DNA of 64,000 nucleotides from Tillandsia leiboldiana (Eukaryota > Streptophyta > Magnoliopsida > Poales > Bromeliaceae), in assembly GCA_029204045.2 (NCBI GenBank), contig CM055075.1, positions 22,254,491-22,318,490 of the forward strand, written 5' to 3'. The notes under the pieces were generated by a model, which saw only the letters and a program-made list of their open reading frames with translations, searched no databases and was not told the origin of the DNA. Of the stretch, positions 55,538 through 64,000 are shown one piece after another. The position numbers were made by a program, and so were the translations under genes. Position 1 is the stretch's first letter, and each line of letters begins with the position of its first letter.

Positions 55538-58500
55538 CTTGTTTAAGAGAGAACCCCTCTTCCCCGGCACGTGCCCAGACCCGCCACACATACAGGATCA
55601 CTCTGCAAACGGACAGAGTCTCCCCTGTGCGTGCACGGCGTAGCGTTCAGTACATGTTCCAACATACACAGCCAATCAATCACAACAATTAACCAGCATT
55701 CTAAACTAATAACAGAAGAACATATGGCCGGTCAATTTGGAAAGGATAAATCCACAGTTTTGAAAGAGCGCCTACCCGGCGCTTACATTTTGAAAGCTAG
55801 TTTCGAAATTAGCATGAATCCACAAGGTTTGAAAGCGGTGCCCACCCGACACCAAGTTTTGAAATCCCTTTCGCAATCCATAAATCCACAGGGTTTTGAA
55901 ACCAGTGCCCACACGACACTTAGATTTTAAAAACGGTTTTCGCAATCTTTTCTTTGGCTTCTGTCTTTTTGATTTTTAAATGGCCGATAGAAATAAAAGG
56001 GGAAAAATATTCCACCAGGGGCACTAAATGTAGCCCGTACCGACATCCATGCCGACCCCACGAGGGTATCGCGAACCACTCACATAACTACAAAGTAATG
56101 AAAAGCGAGAATAAAAGAATAAATACAGTCCAGGGTCCCCAGCGACCCAGCTGCTCCTGTCCCGTCCTCACCACCGCCTACCTCTCTCCCCGTCTGGACC
56201 CTGTCACGAAGTGGGATGTCAGTGACGCAGAAATAGTAAAGCAGGAGAATATAGTAAAACAAACCGTGAAGACAACTGGAGCAACCATCCTCCCAAGGAG
56301 GGAAGGCAACCTGTACACCTGCATCCTGTAATACCCGGGCACGTCGGACAGCTAAACCGACGGCCCGCACCGTACCTGCAGAAACCCGACCACGCCGGAC
56401 AACTAAACCGACGGGTCGCACCGCTCGCACCTCGGCGTCTCAACCCCACCACTAATAAGGGGCCCCACTACGTCACCTCGTGGGTATACACGGGTCATAG
56501 ACCACTTTTCCGGAAAAGCGCACCCTTTGCGGTGGCCAAACCGCGGGTGCGCGTGTGACAGCCTCGAGCCAAGTAACCATAACCATCATCATGTCAGCAT
56601 CATAATATATATAACAAAAGTAAAACGGCAACATGTATGCTCAAAGTAAAACCGTAACATATGCGATCGAAAGTAACCCGCTATCATGTATAATCAAAAG
56701 GAAAGCGACCGTCGGAAAACCGACGCTAAACATTATGACGAAACCCATTAACATGCATAAGCCATCACCCATCAATATTTAACCCCAGTATACTTAGAAT
56801 TGCCCCCGTCCAATATGATAGAGTTAGATGCTAGAACCAAGGAAATAAAACCCACCTGAATGTAGGCCGATCCCGAACTCCCGCTAGACTGCCGGGAGGC
56901 TGGCGCTGAACAACTGGGCCCTGAACAAGGGCTAGAATCAGTAATAGACTCACACAAACCCATCCCGATGACACAACAGTAATGCGATGCTAATAAGGAG
57001 CAATGTCGTCGATTTTATTGAATACAAACCCAATTTCCGATTAGCGAGAGTCCACGGGACTCTAACAAAGTGTCTAGTGGTGTAAGAAAACACTGTCTAA
57101 AGTCAGCCTGTGTGTCTAATTTGCAATTAGGTCCGTAGTATATTTCAATTCGCATTATTATCCTATTTTATTATCCGTTTCGACTCGTTCTTGAAATCCG
57201 GGGGTCCAAAAATTGACGCCGTAAGTTTCAGCGTGTTCATTACGGCGAGACCCAGGCCGTGCTTACAAGTTTGGACTGCCACGGATCCCGAGGCAAAGTT
57301 GGCCCAACAATCACTAAGCCCAACAAGCCACTATGCTAAACTTAATTAATACGTGACCAACACGGAGAGTTAGCCAGAGCATGGTGGTCAGCATGGACCA
57401 GGTACAACGGGGCTCACCTGGGGCTTGCCGGAGGTTGGCCGGAGCAGTGGCCGGAGCAGCACCACCCACAAGGTCCCAGCTCGGGTTGGGTGTTCTTGAA
57501 GCAACACAGGTGCAGACCTGCTCCAGAGGTGAGCATCAGCTAAGGAGGTGTCCCAGAAGAGGTTTAAGTGCAAGCGGGGTCGAGCCCCGGCGGCCGGAGG
57601 CGGCGCGGCCGGAGCTAAGCCCGTAGTAGTGATATCGGGTGCAAGAATTAAGTCCATGGAACCGGGGCCCTTTTGACCCAACCTAAAACAATGGGGAGCG
57701 AGAGGAGGTCATCTAGGTCTTACCTGGATGGTTGCCGGAGTCCCGAGTCGCCGGGGATCGCCGGAGCTAAACTTGAAGGCAAATTCGGGTGCAACTGTGG
57801 TGGCAAGAAACCCGACGTCAAGATCCTCATGCAACACGATGGAAAGACTCTAGAGGATCAGAGGAGCCTACCTGAGTGGTTTCCGGGCGACTGGAGGCGG
57901 CGGCGTGGTGCGGCGGAGGAGCTCGGGCAAGCTCGGAGGAGCTTTAATGGCGGATTCCGGCCGGCTAGGTTCTGGCCGGTGGGACTTGGACCAAAGGTTC
58001 CACTCGGTTGCCAGGAGTCTCGGAGCAGAGGTGGCCGGCGTCGGAAGGCCGCGACGGCGCCGGACGGCCGTGGATCGGCCGAAGGTGGAGAAAACCGGGT
58101 TCTAGGGCTTTCTCCGCGCGGCTTAACCACTCACCCGATCATCTTGAAACTTCGCGCGTAGTGAGCAGTCACCAAGGAGAAGAGGATCAACGGCTCTGAT
58201 CCGAGGTTCAAAGGTTGGAAAAAATCGGAAACCGAGTTCGTCGGGAAAACGATAATTTCCGGTGAACCTAGCCTTTGCCGGCAACGGGGACGGCGGCGAG
58301 GGCTCGGGTTGCGTAGGGAGGATCCCCTCGACGTCAGGAAGACTTCTCAAGGATCAAAAACCCAAAAGTTTAAAGTCTTTTCCAACCTTTCTCTTCACCG
58401 GAGTTTGGAAGGAGGAGGTCGTCTCACTCAACGGCGTTCGGCGGTGACTAGGGCTGGGGTCCAACGCAGCTTGGTTGCGGCATCACAGGGGAGTCCTCAG

Positions 58501-60084
58501 ATGAGTTATTGATTGACTAAGACACCCCCGAGCACCCTTCACTCCAAGTCACCCCGCGATCAAGGTGATTCTTGATCTTCTTCTCCGGCGACGTGGTGGC
58601 GGCCGGTGCGAAGCTTCGGTTGCGTGGAGTGCGCAGAGAGAGAGAGGAAGGGTTCTGTGGAGTGTGCGGCTAAGGGCGGAGGGCCACGAGGGTTTTCGAA
58701 AACCCTAGCTCGAGTGGCAAGATTATATAGGGTTTTGCTACAATTACAAGGTAGTCCCTCTACACTTGGTATTTGGTTCAGACCCCTCAACCGTGGCTTT
58801 TGTTCACATCTAGGTCCCTCTCCCATGAGTGGCACGCTTTCCGAGGCAACAAATCTAGGGACCATTGTGTAAAAAGCTGTATTTTAGCCGATTTCACGCC
58901 TTTCGAGACAACCGGACGGTCAAACTGAAAATCTGACACCGCCACCGGACGTCCGGCTCGACGAAACCTATCAGGTAGCGACTTGGTTCGTTCAAATTTC
59001 GCTCCAGAATGTTTAAATTCCATCCTATATTGTAAATTATACAGTTCGGCACGCGTCACGACGCCTTAGGGTCGCCAGACGGAAAGTCCGTCGGTGCCAT
59101 TGTGTTCAGAACGTCGAAACGGATCAAACGACTACCTGAATCACTATGTTTGGGTTCCGAACAGTGAATCAGTCAGCGTTGCAACCGCCGTAGTCCCGAA
59201 ATTGAGGTTTACCTGTTCATCTACAGTGGCCACTTAAGTGACACTGTGCACAGGCACTGTCACAATGATTGCGTTTATTTACTCGCTTCTTTAATCGATT
59301 TCTGGAAGATCCGACCGTCAGATCGAAAAGTGCTGAATATGAATCTCGCTCAGTTCGACGAGACGATCGCAACGGTCAACTCTGATTTCCAAGATCATGT
59401 TCGGATTGGAAAGTAGCCTTTTTATCTCGTAAAACGTGCAAACTCGCACACTGGCAACTGACTAGATAAATCAACATAGGTCTTTTGAATTCAAAAAACC
59501 AGGTCAAAAATTTACTTTTAGACTATTTATTAAAATAAAATATTGTGAGTTTTTACATCACTTACAACTTAAAAGAAGTTTCGTCCCCGAAACTTACAAC
59601 TTAAAAGTTTCATTCCCGGAGCTTACAGCCTGAAGTCGTACTCTATGAAAATGCTCAAAAAGTTTAATCGAGGGCTACAAGTCAGTCGCAGGTATCTACA
59701 AACGTAAGGCTACTAATTTAGACCCAATCTGGTACTCCTCATTATAGGGCCGAGTATTTCCTCAGTTCTTTCGACCGTCCGTGCCTGTAGCCAAGTGCTT
59801 ACCAAACAGACAGCGAACACTAAGGTTTGTCGCCAACAACAAGTTGGGACGCAACTCTACCAGAAGGTATATCCCATACTTCCCACACAATCTCAGTGCA
59901 AAACATAACCTTTATCGAGGATTACTAGCCTGCCTCGCGTCACAACACCAATCGCCATGACTCAACACTTAGGCGAGTCCACGTCGATCCACAAAACCTG
60001 GGCAAAAGGTGGGTCAATTTGCCTCCGCCCCAAAACCGTGTTACCAGGTCGCCCATAGCCACGATTAAGACACGGGGACACTGA
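55433..60084 (-). mobile_element. L1 seen again at the contig end: 3' LTR and start of internal region
   Basis: The LTR 55433-59557 is the reverse complement of the 17771-27999 LTRs and follows GGATC (55428-55432). Its insertion point and orientation in the Sirevirus integrase are identical to those of L1 at 27999/28000. The internal part 59558-60084 matches 23900-23368. This is best explained as the same insertion sequenced from the other side. It is less affected by indel errors than 24-28 kb, except in the last 400 bp before the gap. Confidence 0.85.
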
Positions 60085-60184
60085 NNNNNNNNNNNNNNNN
60101 NNNNNNNNNNNNNNNNNNNNNNNNNNNNNNNNNNNNNNNNNNNNNNNNNNNNNNNNNNNNNNNNNNNNNNNNNNNNNNNNNNNN
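60085..60184. other. Assembly gap (100 N)
   Basis: Exactly 100 N, placeholder of unknown true size. Confidence 0.99.
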
Positions 60185-60186
60185 TC

Positions 60187-60623
60187 AGAGACGAAGAAGA
60201 TTGGGACACATTTCTTGACGAAGTACAACAAGGCATTGATAAAGAAAATAAGGTTTACCTAAAGAAAAGAAGCCACTGATGTCTTCCTCAATACTTAAGC
60301 AGCAAACCATGAAAAAGAATGTGCCAAGCAATTCACCCTTTTTGCCAAGACGATCTCCTCGGAATGAAGGTCAGACTGCTCCGTCAATCGTCACTCAACG
60401 TTCTTCAACTTCCAGAAGAACTGACCAAAAGGGAAATCTAGAGTCTTCCATAAAACAAGAACAAGATAAAATGGCTCTAGAACTCAGAAAAATGTCCAAG
60501 GACATACATCAAATGAAGCAAGAGTGTACTACGATCTCGAGAATGCTTAAAGGAATTTTGAAAAAGCTGGGTTGTACGAGCTCTGAAGACTCCGCCTCGG
60601 TTGACTCAGATTCAGATGCCTGA
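60187..60623 (+). pseudogene. C5 3' ORF, C-terminal part
   Basis: One frame from 60187 reads RDEEDWDTFLDEVQQG and stops at 60280. A second frame (60279-60623, 114 residues) carries the coiled-coil tail and ends KKLGCTSSEDSASVDSDSDA, matching the C4 3' ORF tail. The central domain present in C4 is absent between them, so this copy is either internally deleted or frameshifted. Confidence 0.6.
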
Positions 60624-61381
60624 ATCGTCTGACTAACAACTCTCTTATGCAGGAACTTTTTATTCTTTTGCAGATTTTTAATCCTTTTGTGCAGGTTTTT
60701 CAGTTTTTAGGACTCACTTTTAGTTCTAGTTCTTAAATTTTCGGAACATTTTCTTTGATATTTTTTACTCTCCTTCGATTTTTTGGTAACTTTGGCTTTG
60801 TTTGTGACAAAAAGGGGGAGAGATTTAGAGAGTTTAGAACAATGATTTGAACAATGAACAATGATTGTGAAAATCTTGCTGATGAAGATTTTGTATACAT
60901 CAAGGTAAGTATCACTTCAACTTCAACTTTGGTTTTCATCTTGTGATTGTTTGCATGTCTCGACTAACTATTCGACTAACTATTTAGGCATGTAATATAA
61001 CTAACAAGTTGATGTTGGACTAACATTTTGTGACATTTGGTTTTTAATTGCATAGAAGATATGTTGGTTTTTGACTATGATTCTCTTACATATCTGAATT
61101 CTCAAATGTCATAATGATCAGATAAACTCTATCTCTGTACTAGGTTTTGTATGCTAAATATTCTTGAGGTATCTAACGATCTCTTTTTGTCAAGAATGAT
61201 TTCTTTGTGCAGAGAGTACAGATGTCTAAGTCTAGAGTCTGTTTTAGGAGTTTATCTCATGTTTTTAAATTTTTGGATCTCCATTGTAAATTTTTGTTGT
61301 ATGGTGATAGCAACAAAAATATCTTTTTGAATTTTCTTTAGTGGATCTGTGTTTTGTCACGAAACCGCCAAAGGGGGAGAT
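60624..61381 (+). other. C5 region between 3' ORF and LTR, with two polypurine tracts
   Basis: There is no ORF. PPT-like ACAAAAAGGGGGAG (60809-60822) lies after TTTGTTTGTG, and the primary PPT AAAGGGGGAGA (61370-61380) is next to the LTR. It corresponds to 13034-12180 in C4. Confidence 0.7.
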
Positions 61382-62732
61382 TGTTACGGAATTTGAGTTG
61401 GCGTAGTTTCGTGAAAGTCTCAAGTCTTGAAGATTGAAGGTGAAGAAAGTTGGATCGTTTAACTCAATCTCAAGAAAGAAGAATTCAAAAGGATCAGGTA
61501 TGATTAACCTAAGATTTTGTGTGATCCGAATACTTCTTGTAGTGTAGAAACACTTGGAAGAATCTTTCATTGCATAAAAATCAAAAACTGGACTTGGGAC
61601 ATGTTCAGGATCCGGATCAGGTTGTTCGATCCGGATCCCGAAGGTGGTTCGTTCATACACCAGTTCAATCCGGATCGTAGCCTCTCTTGATCCGGATCCC
61701 GAACACTGAGTTTACCATCTTCCTTGAGCGATCCGGATCAGGCTTCGCAATCCGGATCCCGAACGTTGATGTTTGGTGAACTGTATGAACGATCCGGATC
61801 AAGCACTTCGATCCGGATCCCGAACCTTCGTTTTTCTGGAATTGCCTGACTCGTTGCGACGATCCGGATCACAGTTAATTCGATCCGGATCGCCGTCCGA
61901 AAAATCTCCAGAAATGTTAGGTTTTTGATTCTTATCTCCTTCCTAGGGTTTCTAACCTATAAATAGACCCTTTGATTCTTTTCTAGGGTTAATCCACTGT
62001 GAATCGAAATAGCCGTCATTTTCATATATCATCTTATACGGCTCTAGATCCACATATAGAGAAGAAAGGAAATCATTAGAGAATACTCTATGTTTCTTCA
62101 TCTATATTGATTAGTTTGATTCTAGGTTTTCATACTCACATCTTGAGTTGAATCAAACTAATGAATACTTAGATGGTATTTCCGATCTATCTTTGATCTA
62201 AGTATTCGGCGGATCATCACCACCCAAAACAACGATTTACCCCAAAAATCGGCGCGTGGATTCGCGTGTCCTTGTGGATTCAAGGTTCAACCGCTCTCGT
62301 GGATTCGGAGCGAGGCACGTTCGTGGATTCGAAGGGTGCTATTGGGTGAAGACCGTGGATTCGGTCGGACGTCGTGGATTCGACGTTGGACGCCGTGGAT
62401 TCGGCGTTGGGCGCAGATCGTGGATTCGAGAAGCGTCGCGGAGCGAGCGGAGAAGATCCTCTAGGAGCGTATGGAAAAGGTTGAGTCGTAAGTGTGTACG
62501 GTAAATCACCTTGTACGTGTTTTAATTCTAGTGGATTTCTGCCGTGTTATCGGTCCCGTGGTTTTTTACTCCGGTGATGGAGTTTTCCACGTAAAAATCT
62601 TGCGTATTATTTTTATTTCCGCATTGGGTTTTTATCGCAACGATTTTTTTGAGTGTTTATGCGTTTACACCTATTCACCCCCCTCTAGGTGTTTTTTTCC
62701 CTATTTAGATCCTTATTACATATAACCCAACA
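61382..62732 (+). repeat. C5 3' LTR (1351 bp)
   Basis: It runs from TGTTACGGAATTTG to TATAACCCAACA. CGG palindromes are at about 61609-61895, TATAAATA near 61958 and the full hairpin array at 62249-62435 (unit 5 has the consensus loop GTGGATTC). Confidence 0.92.
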
Positions 62733-63189
62733 AGAGAGACTACCTTATCCAATGATCATCATGCGCATTCTTCGCAAATTTAAAGCTGACACAAATGCGA
62801 GCTCCTATATGCACAGTCTAGGAACGATCAATGAAACAACAATTGTAAAGTCTCTCTCGACGAAGCCAGATGAACCCTTCATACCTCCTCACCGGCAACG
62901 AGAACAACAACAACAAGCGACAACCTCTGCACCGGCAGCAGCTCCTCCAGTCCAACCAGCACCTCCGGCACAACAAGCACCGCAATCAACTTCTGATGAT
63001 GATGCATCTGTTACCTCAATCTATAAAGAACAGCAAAGGCTCTCCAACGAGCAAGAACGTATATCAAATGAACTAATTGAGGTAAAGGAAGAAATAAAGA
63101 AGGTAAATAAGAATCAATCATCAATGAACAAGCGATTAAAGAAGATATTCCAAATTCTCGGCTGTATCAGTTCAGACGAGTCTGAATAA
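62733..63189 (+). pseudogene. C6 3' ORF, C-terminal part, split by the C5 LTR
   Basis: It begins in codon frame at ERLPYPMIIMRILRKF, aligning with ERIPFPLIIMRILQKF of the C4 3' ORF. A proline/glutamine-rich segment and the coiled coil (ASVTSIYKEQQRLSNEQERI) follow, ending LGCISSDESE. The two copies differ greatly in the P/Q-rich linker but keep the helix and the GC-SS-acidic ending, which indicates past selection on the protein. Confidence 0.7.
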
Positions 63190-64000
63190 TCCGTATCCTT
63201 CCAATTTCTGTTTATTATGCATATGCCTAATCCTTTCTTGTGCAGGTTTTTCAGTTTTTAGGACTTACTCTTAGTTCTAGTTCTTAATTTTCGGAACTTT
63301 TTCTTTGAAATTTTTAACTCTCCTTCAATTTTTGGTAATTTTGGCTTTGTTTGTGACAAAAAGGGGGAGAGAGTTTAGAGAACTTGAACAATGATAATGT
63401 GAAAATTTTGTATACATCAAGGTACAATGATGAACAATGATGACTGCATCAAGGTACAATGATGAACAATGCTGATGTGAAAATTTTGTATACATCAAGG
63501 TAAGTATCACTTCAACTTCAACTTTGGTTTTTATCTTGTGATTGTTTGCATGTCTCCACTAACTATTCGACTAATTATTTGGGCATGTAATATGACTAAC
63601 AAGTTGATGTTGGACTAACATTTTATGACATTTGGTTTTTAATTACATAGAAGATATGTTGGTTTTTGACTATGATTCTCTTACATATCTGAATTCTCAA
63701 ATGTCATGATGATCAGATAAACTCTATCTCTGTACTAGGTTTTGAATGCTAAATATTCTTGAGGTATCTAACGATCTCTTTTTGTCAAGAATGATTTCTT
63801 TGTGCAGAGAGTACAGATGTCTAAGTCTAGAGTCTGTTTTAGGAGTTTATCTCATTTTTTTTAAATTTTTGGATCTCCATTGTAAATTTTTGTTGTATGG
63901 TGATAGCAACAAAAATATCTTTTTGAATTTTCTTGAGTGGATCTGTGTTTTGTCACGAAACCGCAAAAGGGGGAGATTGTTACGGAATTTGAGTTGGCGT
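62733..64000 (+). mobile_element. C6: 3' end of a Sirevirus, running off the window
   Basis: The 3' ORF tail (62733-63189) is followed by PPT-like tracts at 63358-63370 and 63965-63976 and an LTR start TGTTACGGAATTTG at 63978. A short tandem repeat containing CATCAAGGTACAATGATG occurs twice at about 63415-63470. The upstream part is displaced by C5. Confidence 0.85.

Larger units (their letters stand above)
60185..62732 (+). mobile_element. C5: 3' end of a Sirevirus, inserted in C6
   Basis: The order is 3' ORF remnant, second PPT (60809-60822), primary PPT (61370-61380) and 3' LTR (61382-62732). The right flank AGAGA (62733-62737) lies inside the C6 3' ORF. The 5' part is missing in the gap. 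Confidence 0.85.

Noticed and set aside
36106..62732. Pairing the C3 5' LTR with the C5 3' LTR (61382-62732) as one element across the gaps
   Set aside because: The LTR ends are similar, but the flanks differ (CACCC versus AGAGA) and the CGG-repeat blocks differ, so these are two elements.

Overview
This is plant nuclear DNA. One host gene is visible, a 14-3-3 (GF14-type) gene at 316-4455 with five coding exons. Its protein resembles the non-epsilon plant class and looks to me more monocot than eudicot, which is a weak inference. Nearly everything else, from about 6.5 kb to the end, is nested LTR retrotransposons. No bacterial features, rRNA or tRNA genes, or CRISPR arrays are present.

Layout. 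1-248: end of a Cassandra-like TRIM whose LTR carries 5S-rRNA-like sequence. 316-4455: 14-3-3 gene. 4456-6535: AT-rich intergenic DNA with a 172-bp Mutator-type MITE. 6536-8765: decayed Sirevirus (Ty1/copia) C1. 8766-10840: ends of three long Ty3/gypsy-type LTRs called X, Y and G2. 10841-17770: 3' half of Sirevirus C4, minus strand, with a good 3' ORF behind its own apparent promoter. 17771-27999: L1, a non-coding element with 4.1-kb LTRs, inserted in C4 with target duplication GATCC. 28000-28794: C4 integrase. 28795-28894: 100-N gap. 28895-37394: Sirevirus C3, minus strand, the most complete gag-pol. 37395-48249: Ty3/gypsy element G1 with 4.0-kb LTRs and eroded pol. 48250-51126: LTR pieces of C7, Y and G2. 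51127-55432: 5' half of C4, plus strand. 55433-60084: second view of L1. 60085-60184: 100-N gap. 60185-64000: 3' ends of two more Sireviruses, C5 inserted in C6.

The main structural result is that the middle contig (28895-60084) appears to be placed backwards. The two halves of C4 carry the same 5-bp target duplication (GTGCC) but lie 40 kb apart in opposite orientations. The same is true of the two halves of solo LTR G2 (TCTAC). The contig ends at the two gaps are the same sequence in inverse orientation over about 5.4 kb. Flipping this contig rebuilds a six-deep nest: C1 < X < Y < G2 < C4 < L1.

The main biological results concern the Sirevirus family. First, the R/U5 part of its LTR holds about eight predicted hairpins that share one loop, GTGGATTC, on stems of different sequence that still pair. 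Second, between pol and the 3' ORF lies what looks like a second promoter built like the LTR promoter (CGG-core palindromes plus TATA box), followed by a leader with a conserved intron of about 380 bp. Third, the 3' ORF encodes a protein resembling the putative plant transposon protein (Transposase_32-like) family, with a hydrophobic N-terminus and a coiled-coil C-terminus.
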